From: Saccharopolyspora hirsuta
GTDB lineage: Bacteria; Actinomycetota; Actinomycetes; Mycobacteriales; Pseudonocardiaceae
DNA length: 64,000 nt
Direction of reading: 5' to 3'
Assembly (NCBI RefSeq): GCF_008630535.1
Contig: NZ_VWPH01000003.1
Location: 248,001-312,000 of the forward strand
Shown here: piece by piece, positions 42,823-49,054 of the stretch
Layout: every line of letters begins with the position of its first letter
Numbering within the stretch: the first letter of the stretch is position 1
The notes under the pieces: generated by a model
Databases searched by the model: none
What the model saw: the letters and a program-made list of their open reading frames with translations, nothing else
What the model was told of the DNA's origin: nothing
Translations under genes and position numbers: made by a program

Positions 42823-43430
42823 AAGTCAGGCACGGCCGGGGCGTACACCGCCCGGTTGGTGCCACCCTTACCGCCGTTGCCGTTGTCGACACGGCGGAAG
42901 AAACCACACTCGATGGCGTGCGTGATCGCACGCCTGATGGTGTTCTCCGAGGCTATGCCCGTGATCTCACAGAGGAACCGGGCCGCCGCTTCGGTCGGCT
43001 TGCCGTACTGACTCTTGTGCTCCAAGCCCATGAACTGAGCGAACGCCAGCGCCACATGATGAGCCGCTGGCATCCCCCGCAGCCTCTTCGAGTGGAAGAT
43101 CTTAGACATGTGCTCGTTCTGGTTCTTCGGGTCACGAGTCGGAACCTTCGGCGTTGGAATAGACCGGCCTTGCTTGTTGGTCTTCCCAGTGGCCTTCTTC
43201 TCTGCCTCTTCTGGATTCCTTGGTAGAGCGACCGGATCAGGGGACGGTCGCTCTACCCCTGGTTCAGGCTTAGGAGGCTCTGAGGGCCCCTCAGGGGCCT
43301 CTACTGGTTCCGGGGCGGGCTTTGGCTGGTTCTCTGGGGCAAACGGATCGAACGTGGAGAACTGAGGCTTAAGCGGCGGCGGGGCGGTCTCAGGCTCGTG
43401 GTCAAACTCAGTCTTGAGCGGATCGAACAT
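42819..43430 (-). CDS. Winged-helix replication-initiation-like protein
   Basis: ATG 43430 (MFDPLKTEFD) with AAGGACAACGAG upstream gives 203 aa; an earlier in-frame ATG at 43451 lacks a ribosome site. The first 85 residues are Pro/Glu-rich and probably disordered. From about residue 95 a folded domain reads MSKIFHSKRLRGMPAAHHVA, LAFAQFMGLEHKSQYGKPTE, then the helix-turn-helix GIASENTIRRAITHAIECGFF and a basic Gly-rich wing (NGNGGKGGTNRAVY). This is the layout of phage and plasmid winged-helix initiators. Three iteron-like repeats lie next to it, which supports a replication role, but the role is inferred. Confidence 0.6.
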   Translation of the reverse strand: MFDPLKTEFDHEPETAPPPLKPQFSTFDPFAPENQPKPAPEPVEAPEGPSEPPKPEPGVERPSPDPVALPRNPEEAEKKATGKTNKQGRSIPTPKVPTRDPKNQNEHMSKIFHSKRLRGMPAAHHVALAFAQFMGLEHKSQYGKPTEAAARFLCEITGIASENTIRRAITHAIECGFFRRVDNGNGGKGGTNRAVYAPAVPDF

Positions 43431-43578
43431 TCTCGTTGTCCTTGTCATCATCAGTAATTCTTAGTTCGTGGCCGATCTGTGCCTGCCGACAAGCAGGCGT
43501 AGTCACGTCCCACTTGTTCCGGCGATAGACTGTCTTCCGCCACTGGCCGAAGCTCACGGACGGCTTGGGGGTGTTCAT
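43408..43578 (-). CDS. Small hypothetical protein (56 aa)
   Basis: ATG 43578 follows GAGG at 8 bases and overlaps the preceding micro-gene by 4 bases (ATGA). The product MNTPKPSVSFGQWRKTVYRR, NKWDVTTPACRQAQIGHELR, ITDDDKDNENVRSAQD is basic at the start and acidic at the end. It overlaps the start of the winged-helix gene by 23 bases, so the genes are coupled. No domain recognised. Confidence 0.5.
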   Translation of the reverse strand: MNTPKPSVSFGQWRKTVYRRNKWDVTTPACRQAQIGHELRITDDDKDNENVRSAQD

Positions 43579-43688
43579 CGGCCGTACCTCGCTTTCGTTA
43601 GGTCTCTGCGAACGTGTTCCATCTGTGTCCTAATTAGCCCCAGGTAGGCCACCAGGGCGACAAATGCGGCTTCAGCGATGACATGCAT
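43575..43688 (-). CDS. Small single-helix protein (37 aa)
   Basis: ATG 43688 follows AGAGGGTCAG. The product MHVIAEAAFVALVAYLGLIR, TQMEHVRRDLTKARYGR has one hydrophobic helix and a basic tail. Its stop overlaps the next start (ATGA). It is too short for homology judgement; coupling and ribosome site support it. Confidence 0.45.
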   Translation of the reverse strand: MHVIAEAAFVALVAYLGLIRTQMEHVRRDLTKARYGR

Positions 43689-43709
43689 GCCTGACCCTCT
43701 CAGCGCTTC

Positions 43710-43874
43710 TTAGGCCGTTTCAGCGGTCTGTGTGGTTCTTAGTGCCGCTGCGGTCCTGCGGCGGTAGTCCCGGATACACCGGTTGTAACAAGTTCGGCAG
43801 CGCGGGCTACCGCTCGATGTGTAGGTGTTCCGCGCGGTCTTCTCGTGACCGCAGCTCTTCCACTCCTCTTGCAT
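43710..43874 (-). CDS. Small zinc-finger-like protein (54 aa)
   Basis: ATG 43874 follows AAAGGAGGTGAG, the strongest ribosome site in this cluster. The protein has CGHEKTARNTYTSSGSPRCR, then TCYNRCIRDYRRR: four cysteines in a C-x(17)-C-x2-C-x3-C pattern with a His nearby, suggesting a small zinc-binding module with an Arg-rich tail. It resembles the short CxxC proteins found next to HNH genes in actinophages. It is likely the first gene of the operon that ends with the winged-helix gene. Confidence 0.6.
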   Translation of the reverse strand: MQEEWKSCGHEKTARNTYTSSGSPRCRTCYNRCIRDYRRRTAAALRTTQTAETA

Positions 43875-43921
43875 GTGGCTCACCTCCTTTGATTGGCAAT
43901 CAGTTTTCGGCACAAGAGAAG

Positions 43922-43944
43922 AGCCCCGGGCTAAACCCGGGGCT
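43922..43944. terminator. Terminator hairpin
   Basis: AGCCCCGGG, loop CTAAA, CCCGGGGCT (43922-43944), followed by TATCTC. It separates the micro-gene operon from the structured region to the right. Confidence 0.7.
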
Positions 43945-43978
43945 TATCTCTGGAGCAAATACCCTTTGACCTCAGTTG

Positions 43979-44290
43979 TTCGGTTGGAAGCCTGCGACCC
44001 GATAAAACAGGGTCCGGGATAGTGCCGGTGAGTGAGGAAGCACCACCCCGCCCCCCGGAGCTGCGCGCGAGGGTCGGACGCGCGCTCTACCGGCAGGGCG
44101 CATTCTGCCGGAGTCTGCTAAGCGAGCCGTCAGGCTCGCTCTTAAGTTGACTAGGCAGGGTCAGCGCTGACGCGCTGCCCTACTAGTAGGTCTACGTAAG
44201 CGAGCCGTCAGGCTCGCTCTTAAGTCGGCTTAGGTAGGTCGCAGTCGATCGGTCGCTTCGCTCCCTCTCTCCTGCTCCAATAAGTTATGG
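43979..44290. other. Structured non-coding region with 29-bp direct repeats
   Basis: No gene is seen. A 29-bp unit containing AGCGAGCC-GTCA-GGCTCGCT plus CTTAAGT occurs exactly at 44119-44147 and 44197-44225. Other inverted repeats are CCGGCAG/CTGCCGG (44090-44111) and GGCAGGG/GCTGCCC type arms between the two units. The region could be an origin element, a non-coding RNA or a packaging site. Confidence 0.6.
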
Positions 44291-44395
44291 GTGCCACATC
44301 TTCGGAGTCCGCCGCTTCTGGCGGTAGATGTGCCGTAGTTCACTCGGATGGAGTAACCTCGGGGCCGTCGCCTGTGAGGGTGCTCGTTCGGAGCT

Positions 44396-44524
44396 TCACT
44401 CCCCCTCTCCCGCTCCCTTTGTATATGGGATCGGCATCGTCAAAAACCGCGTGTTCCGCGCCCCTGACGTGGCATAGCTCACGCGTGGGCCGTTCTTCAC
44501 CCGCGTCAATCGGTCGTCGTCCAC
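44396..44524 (-). CDS. Candidate 42-aa micro-protein
   Basis: GTG 44524 stands 6 bases after AAAGGAGTC, a strong ribosome site, and gives VDDDRLTRVKNGPRVSYATS, GARNTRFLTMPIPYTKGAGE, GE. It lies 27 bases after the stop of the gene at 44552 and is probably in its operon. No homologue recognised. The remaining sequence from 44291 to 44395 and the longer open frames on both strands have no convincing start signals. Confidence 0.4.
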   Translation of the reverse strand: MDDDRLTRVKNGPRVSYATSGARNTRFLTMPIPYTKGAGEGE

Positions 44525-44551
44525 CTAGGACTCCTTTCCGCCGATTTCCTC

Positions 44552-44860
44552 TTATTCGGTCCGTTCGGCCTTGCACAGGTGATCTACGCCCAAACCGGGG
44601 CAGACCGGAAAGACCGCGTAGCGGGTGAAGACGTATCCGTCCCCGGCCCAATCGTCATCGTCTTCCACGGTTGCCCAGTCGGTCTCTTTCGTGCAATTGT
44701 CCGCCAGGAATTCGAACACAGGGGCACGGCACGGATCATCGATCTCCACCAAAGGGCTGATCTTCGTTTCAAGGATCTTATTGATACTGGCGGGGTCATC
44801 CCAGAGCCATGCCTCAATGAAGAATTCGAGCCGTGCAATCAATTTTCGAGTGGTCGCCAT
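44552..44860 (-). CDS. Hypothetical acidic protein (102 aa)
   Basis: ATG 44860 (MATTRKLIARLEFFIEAWLW) follows AAAGGTGGGG. The rest is acidic: DDPASINKILETKISPLVEI, APVFEFLADNCTKETDWATV, EDDDDWAGDGYVFTRYAVFP. A longer frame to 44920 lacks a start signal. No family recognised; the strong negative charge recalls DNA-mimic or anti-host phage proteins, which is speculation. An 18-bp palindrome lies just upstream. Confidence 0.55.
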   Translation of the reverse strand: MATTRKLIARLEFFIEAWLWDDPASINKILETKISPLVEIDDPCRAPVFEFLADNCTKETDWATVEDDDDWAGDGYVFTRYAVFPVCPGLGVDHLCKAERTE

Positions 44861-44891
44861 CTTTGGCCCCACCTTTCTGCCGTGACGGAAA

Positions 44892-44909
44892 GCGAGCTGA
44901 TCAGCTCGC
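44892..44909. promoter_or_regulatory. 18-bp perfect palindrome, candidate operator
   Basis: GCGAGCTGA is followed by its reverse complement TCAGCTCGC. It lies 32-49 bases upstream of the minus-strand gene at 44860, a suitable place for a regulator to act. Confidence 0.5.
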
Positions 44910-45312
44910 CTATGGCTCATTAATTGCTTGGGCTTCCCTTACTTCGGCGTCATGGTCTTTCGACTGGCGTACAACGCTGGGCACCGGGTATTGCCGCTGT
45001 TGACGGGCTGCGGTGTTGGCCAACGTGCAAGGGATGTGCTTGTTCAGGGTTCTGGTGCCCCTTGGGTGCGGTGTCATTCGATACGACGCTCCTGCCGCAC
45101 CCTGCTATTCGGTAGCCGTCCGCTCACCACTTCTGTCGCCTGAGCCTGCCGACTGCGTCGGCGGTTCTCTGGTCCCGCGTGATCGCTTGGGCCTTGTCTC
45201 GGGCCGGGGGATCGGACCCCGTGAGCCGGACAGCGACAACAGTACGCCTGGTCTAACTGGTCAGTCAAACCAGTTAACCGGCAAGGTTGGGCGATGCTGA
45301 TAGGCTCTTGGT
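44910..45312. other. Gene-free divergent regulatory region of the element
   Basis: These 400 bases separate the minus-strand gene at 44860 from the plus-strand gene at 45313. Short open frames occur on both strands, but none has a ribosome site or coding-like composition. The right part holds the inverted repeat TAACTGGT/ACCAGTTA. It probably contains promoters for both directions. Confidence 0.5.
45254..45276 (+). promoter_or_regulatory. Inverted repeat upstream of the HTH gene, candidate operator
   Basis: TAACTGGT (45254-45261), spacer CAGTCAA, ACCAGTTA (45269-45276). It ends 36 bases before the start of the HTH-like protein gene and resembles the two-fold half-sites of GntR/FadR-type operators. 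Autoregulation is possible. Confidence 0.5.
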
Positions 45313-45903
45313 ATGAGCACCGAACGGGCACGCACGGTCGTGCAGGACCTCGGCCCCGACATGGAGTGGCTCTGCGAGATGGAGTGGCCTGAAGGCGTCA
45401 CGACCGGCGGCCCCGGCATGCTCGTGATCCGGCCCGCCGGGCATACCGGCTATCCGGCGGGCGGGATCAGTTCCACGCTGCTCCGAGAGATCGACTTTCG
45501 GGGCGCCGTCGAGACGCTGCGGGATCAGCTCGCCAGCTCCGACCGGTGGGCCAAGAGTCGGGAAGAATCCGCCCAGAAGCTAAATGAGCGGCTTCTAGAG
45601 GCTGCGCAGGGCGGCATCACTCCCGAATACCTGGCGCTGCTGTCGCGGGTCTACGTCGGCAGCGTGAACGAGGGGCAGGACAAGCCGCTGGCGCACCTGG
45701 CAGAGCTGACCGGGAAGTCCGCTAGCGCGATCAAGAACCATCTATGGCAAGCGACCCGCAAGGGCTTCCTTGAGCGCAGCCCCGGAAGGGCTGGCGGGAA
45801 GATCACCGAGAAAGCCGCAGCTGTTCTAAAGGAAGTGCTTCAGGTTGATATTGGCATGAGTCCGGCGGAGATGCTGGAGCATGCAAGAGAAACGCAGGAA
45901 TGA
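45313..45903 (+). CDS. Helix-turn-helix protein of the element (196 aa)
   Basis: ATG 45313 opens a 196-aa soluble protein. The first half (MEWLCEMEWPEGVTTGGPGM, LVIRPAGHTGYPAGGISSTL) is of unknown fold. The second half has a helix-turn-helix: ITPEYLALLSRVYVGSVNEG, PLAHLAELTGKSASAIKNHL, WQATRKGFLERSPGRAGGKI. Helical wings after the recognition helix make DNA binding likely. Proteins of this kind sit beside serine integrases in actinobacterial elements and may control excision. It is transcribed toward the integrase gene, with a terminator between. Confidence 0.65.
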   Translation: MSTERARTVVQDLGPDMEWLCEMEWPEGVTTGGPGMLVIRPAGHTGYPAGGISSTLLREIDFRGAVETLRDQLASSDRWAKSREESAQKLNERLLEAAQGGITPEYLALLSRVYVGSVNEGQDKPLAHLAELTGKSASAIKNHLWQATRKGFLERSPGRAGGKITEKAAAVLKEVLQVDIGMSPAEMLEHARETQE

Positions 45904-45935
45904 GAAAGCCCCCGGATGAAACCGGGGGCTTTCTC
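45902..45935. terminator. Bidirectional terminator before the integrase gene end
   Basis: GAGAAAGCCCCCGG (45902-45915), loop ATGAAA, CCGGGGGCTTTCTC (45922-45935). The 14-bp stem is perfect. The A and T tracts at its ends suit both the plus-strand HTH gene and the minus-strand integrase gene. Confidence 0.85.
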
Positions 45936-45949
45936 GTGTCTGGGGTAGG

Positions 45950-47560
45950 TCAGTCCAGGGCGATACCTAGCGCGGCTCTGTTGGCCGCTTGCTCAGCGCT
46001 TATTTCCTGTAGGAAGTCCTCGGCGGATAGCTGCGGGTCGATACCCGAGAGCAACCGGTCCAGGTGTGTGAGGTCGTAGCGCCAATCTACCCCGTTCCAT
46101 TCCGCACGGACCTTGGACTGGCGCAGGAACGAATTCCGTTCGTCAACGGTCATCGCTTCCCAAGCCTCTGAGAACGTCTGTCCCGTGTCCTCGTATCGGT
46201 AGCCAGGCGCAACCACCGGACTGGCCTCCAGCTCGCTCCGGCGAGCGTCTAGGGCCTCGATTCGGTTGTTCAGCCTATCCAGCGCTTTACCCCGGAATGC
46301 CGGGGTACCGACTAGGCCAGCGATCGAATCCAGCTCAGCTTCGATTTCTGCTAGCTCGTTGGTGTTGTCGGTTCCGGGGACGTAAATCCGCTTGCGCATC
46401 GGCAGCGTTCCGAACGACTCCAACAACACTTCTTGCAACGCTTGCTCTGCCGACTCGGCAGTAGCCGAGAGAGTACCGCAGGATCCGATACCCGAACCAA
46501 CAGAACGGCATCGGTACCGGAATACACCCCGAGACGTAATCGAGCGGTCCAATGGAGTACCGCACGTGCCATTCCCACGCAGACCTGAACAGAAACCGAC
46601 TTGCAGCAACAGCGGTGTCTGAGTCTTACGCCGTTTCGGAGCGCTACGGATATTCTCGCCTAAAGCCGCTTGCAGCTCGTCGAACCGAGTGCGGGTTACC
46701 AGCCCCTTCGCTCGCTTCACTGGTGCACCGGACTCATCCCGTACCGCGTAGAACTCCCCGTAGTTCTTGTTTCCTTTCTTGTCCCGAACCGGATTACCAT
46801 CGGCACCGAGCACAGCGTCACGACGAATCGCGTAACCGAGCATCGCCTCAGACTTGAGCATGTCTTTAAGCGGAGTGTCTCGCCACGGGGAGCCTTTCGG
46901 CTTCTCACCGTTATTAATCCTGCGCTGATCGCTCGGACTCGGAATCCCGGAATCGTTTAGCCACATGCGAACCGAACGGATCGACTGTTTGTCGATGATC
47001 CGATCAATGATTTCGTTCAGTACTTTGTGGGCGTAGCGGTCGATGGCATAGACGCCGTTTTCGATTTTGTACCCGTACGGGACCGCCCCGCCTCGGTACT
47101 TGCCCAAAGAATAGTTGAAGTCGAATGTGTCGGTGGTGCGCTCTCGGATCGCCTCAAGCTCACCAGCGGCAACCTCGGCGAGAATGAACGCAATCATACG
47201 ACCGGGGCCGGAACTGAGATCAAATGTCTCGGACGTCGAAACAATCGACTTGCCGCGTTCCTGGCACCACTCCATTACCTTGCTCAGGTAAATCGAACCA
47301 GTGGCGATGCGGTCCAGCCGGTACCCGGCGATAATGTCCCACGAATCGATCCGCTGGGGATCGTGGAACCACTTCCCAAGGTCGGGAGCCTCTAGCGGGT
47401 CAACACTGCGGCCTAGGTCAAGATCAGTAGCCCAACCGATGATCTTGTGTCCGTTCGATTTCGCCCAACGCTTGATGTTGAGTTTCTGGCGCTCCGGCGA
47501 CGTCGTGACGTCTTCCAACCCCCGAAACCGGCTCAGCCGGATACGTCCTAACACCCTCAC
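45950..47560 (-). CDS. Large serine recombinase (site-specific integrase)
   Basis: GTG 47560 gives 536 aa. The catalytic domain starts VRVLGRIRLSRFRGLED with the nucleophilic Ser at residue 10; TTSPERQKLNIKRWAKSNGH, GYRLDRIATGSIYLSKVMEW and FDLSSGPGRMIAFILAEVAA are the resolvase blocks. A recombinase domain (YRGGAVPYGYKIENGVYAID) follows, then a zinc ribbon with Cys in FCSGLRGNGTCG and YRCRSVGSGIGSCG, and a coiled-coil segment. Such enzymes integrate DNA between attP and attB without host factors and need a directionality factor for excision. Its start overlaps the stop of the 92-aa gene. It lies next to attR. Confidence 0.95.
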   Translation of the reverse strand: MRVLGRIRLSRFRGLEDVTTSPERQKLNIKRWAKSNGHKIIGWATDLDLGRSVDPLEAPDLGKWFHDPQRIDSWDIIAGYRLDRIATGSIYLSKVMEWCQERGKSIVSTSETFDLSSGPGRMIAFILAEVAAGELEAIRERTTDTFDFNYSLGKYRGGAVPYGYKIENGVYAIDRYAHKVLNEIIDRIIDKQSIRSVRMWLNDSGIPSPSDQRRINNGEKPKGSPWRDTPLKDMLKSEAMLGYAIRRDAVLGADGNPVRDKKGNKNYGEFYAVRDESGAPVKRAKGLVTRTRFDELQAALGENIRSAPKRRKTQTPLLLQVGFCSGLRGNGTCGTPLDRSITSRGVFRYRCRSVGSGIGSCGTLSATAESAEQALQEVLLESFGTLPMRKRIYVPGTDNTNELAEIEAELDSIAGLVGTPAFRGKALDRLNNRIEALDARRSELEASPVVAPGYRYEDTGQTFSEAWEAMTVDERNSFLRQSKVRAEWNGVDWRYDLTHLDRLLSGIDPQLSAEDFLQEISAEQAANRAALGIALD

Positions 47561-47835
47561 TGTCCGGACTCCTGTCCGGCCACGGCCAACAGAGCGGACA
47601 GGGCGGCCTTGCGTGTCCGGCACGGCCGGTCACCGTTGTTGGCCCTAGCCCAACGGTCACCGGTCAACCGGTAGCACCACCACCATTGACGCTGGCCGTA
47701 GCCGTGTCCACGCCAAGACCGGTCATCACCGACGTACCCCACGAAAACCCCATCAACTTTGACCGTGTAGACCACGGTTCCACCTGCGGCGCTGACTACA
47801 TCGCGCCTGGTCAACGCAACGTTTCCGGTACCCAC
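47557..47835 (-). CDS. 92-aa protein coupled to the serine integrase
   Basis: GTG 47835 follows AGGGAG and gives a 92-aa protein: VGTGNVALTRRDVVSAAGGT, VVYTVKVDGVFVGYVGDDRS, an aromatic run GYGQRQWWWCYRLTGDRW and a basic C-terminus. The stop overlaps the integrase GTG by 4 bases (GTGA), so the two are translated together. No family is recognised. Its position directly inside attR and coupling to the integrase make it a candidate accessory or directionality factor. Confidence 0.6.
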   Translation of the reverse strand: MGTGNVALTRRDVVSAAGGTVVYTVKVDGVFVGYVGDDRSWRGHGYGQRQWWWCYRLTGDRWARANNGDRPCRTRKAALSALLAVAGQESGQ

Positions 47836-47839
47836 TGGG

Positions 47840-47880
47840 GCGTCTCCCTAGTGGGGGTAATTTGCGCGGTGTGAGGGCGC
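47840..47880. other. Right attachment site (attR), proposed
   Basis: CTCCCTAGTGGGGGTAATT runs into chromosome-like TTGCGCGGTGTGAGGGCGCC. GGGGGTAATT (47853-47862) is the inverted partner of AATTACCCCC at attL. The start of the 92-aa gene lies immediately to the left (47835). Confidence 0.6.
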
Positions 47881-47992
47881 CCTCCGGATGGCTCCGCGCT
47901 GATCGCGTGGCCCGTGACGGCCGTTCGAGCGGTGGCGGGGCGCGAGTCGGCGCAAGATGGGCTCCTCGGGCCAACCGCGTAAGGAGTTCACG

Positions 47993-49039
47993 ATGGGCCA
48001 GCTCATGAAGGCCGTTCAGTACCAGCAGGTCGGGACGAAGCCCGTGGTGGTCGAGGTGCCCAAGCCCGAACCGGGCCCCGGCCAGGTGCTGCTGCGGGTG
48101 ACCGCGGCCGGGATGTGCCACTCCGACCTCGAGGTCATGAGCTGGTCCGCGGACCAGTCGCCGTTCGAACTGCCGCTCGTCCTCGGGCACGAGGGCGTCG
48201 GCACCGTCGCGGAGCTCGGGCCGGGCGTGCGCGGGGTGACCGAGGGCGAGTCCGTCGCGGTGTACGGGCCGTGGGGTTGCGGGGTGTGCCGGAACTGCGC
48301 GCAGGGCAAGGAGAACTACTGCACCCGCAACGAGGAGCTGGACATCCGGCCGCCGGGGCTCGGGCGGCCCGGCGCGATGGCCGAGTACCTGCTGGTGGAC
48401 GACGTCCGCCACCTGGTCCCGCTGGACGGGCTGGACCCGGTGCAGGCCGCGCCGCTGACCGACGCCGGGCTCACCCCGTACCACGCGATCAAGCGCTCGG
48501 TGCCGAAGCTGGTCGGCGGCAGCACCGCGGTCGTCATCGGCGCGGGCGGGCTCGGGCACCTGGCGGTGCAGATCCTGCGCGCCACCACCGCGGCCCGGGT
48601 GATCGCGCTCGACCTCACCGACGAGAAGCTGGAGCTGGCCCGGAAGGTGGGCGCGCACGAGGTGGCCCGCTCCGACGAGTCGGCACCGGCGCGCATCCGG
48701 GAGCTGACCGGCGGGCTGGGCGCGGACGTGGTGCTGGACTTCGTCGGGATCGCGCCGACGGTGAAGCTCGCCGCGCAGTCGGTGGCGATCGCGGGTGACA
48801 TCACCATCGTCGGCATCGGCGGGGCCCCGCTGCCGGTCGGGTTCGGCCTGCTGCCGTACGAGGTCTCGGTCGCCTCGCCGTACTGGGGCAGCCGCTCGGA
48901 GCTGATCGAGGTGCTGGACCTGGCCCGGTCCGGTGCGCTGCGCGCGCACGTGGAGACCTTCGGCCTGGACGAGACCCCGGAGGTCTACGAGCGCCTCCGC
49001 GCCGGGGAGATCACCGGCCGCGCGGTCATCGTGCCGTAG
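47993..49039 (+). CDS. Zinc-dependent medium-chain alcohol dehydrogenase
   Basis: ATG 47993 follows AAGGAG and gives 348 aa. The catalytic zinc site is in GMCHSDLEVMSW and LVLGHEGVGTV; the structural zinc Cys cluster is CGVCRNCAQGKENYC; the NAD(P)-binding loop is VVIGAGGLGHLAVQILRATT, and the dinucleotide site ends in ALDLTDEKLELA. The substrate class is probably a primary or secondary alcohol or an aldehyde. This is the first chromosomal gene to the right of the mobile element; the sequence upstream of its ribosome site may have been rearranged by integration. Confidence 0.92.
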   Translation: MGQLMKAVQYQQVGTKPVVVEVPKPEPGPGQVLLRVTAAGMCHSDLEVMSWSADQSPFELPLVLGHEGVGTVAELGPGVRGVTEGESVAVYGPWGCGVCRNCAQGKENYCTRNEELDIRPPGLGRPGAMAEYLLVDDVRHLVPLDGLDPVQAAPLTDAGLTPYHAIKRSVPKLVGGSTAVVIGAGGLGHLAVQILRATTAARVIALDLTDEKLELARKVGAHEVARSDESAPARIRELTGGLGADVVLDFVGIAPTVKLAAQSVAIAGDITIVGIGGAPLPVGFGLLPYEVSVASPYWGSRSELIEVLDLARSGALRAHVETFGLDETPEVYERLRAGEITGRAVIVP

Positions 49040-49054
49040 CTCCGGACGCCGGGG

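Larger units (their letters stand above)
38158..47862. mobile_element. Integrated mini-element with serine integrase, about 9.7 kb
   Basis: The segment has lower GC and less biased codon use than both flanks. It holds a large serine integrase at its right end, pointing inward, and 15 or more small phage- or plasmid-like genes. The left end carries AATTACCCCC (38158-38167) and the right end GGGGGTAATT (47853-47862); joining them restores an inverted-repeat attP core. There are no FtsK/TraB, relaxase, large terminase, portal or capsid genes, which argues against a conjugative AICE or complete prophage. A mini-integrative replicon or phage satellite fits better. Exact ends are uncertain by about 10 bases. 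Confidence 0.85.

Noticed and set aside
44119..44225. Possible CRISPR array from the 29-bp repeats.
   Set aside because: Only two repeats, spacing of 78 bp between start points with hairpins in the spacer, and no cas genes.
44340..44651. 103-codon minus-strand frame overlapping the acidic-protein gene.
   Set aside because: It lacks a ribosome site and lies out of frame with the better supported genes at 44552 and 44396.
45074..45331. 85-codon minus-strand frame in the divergent regulatory region.
   Set aside because: No start signal; Arg/Gln/Pro-rich composition; overlaps a probable promoter region with an inverted repeat.
38158..47862. Conjugative AICE or complete prophage.
   Set aside because: No FtsK/TraB-like translocase, relaxase, prim-pol, large terminase, portal, capsid or lysis gene is present.
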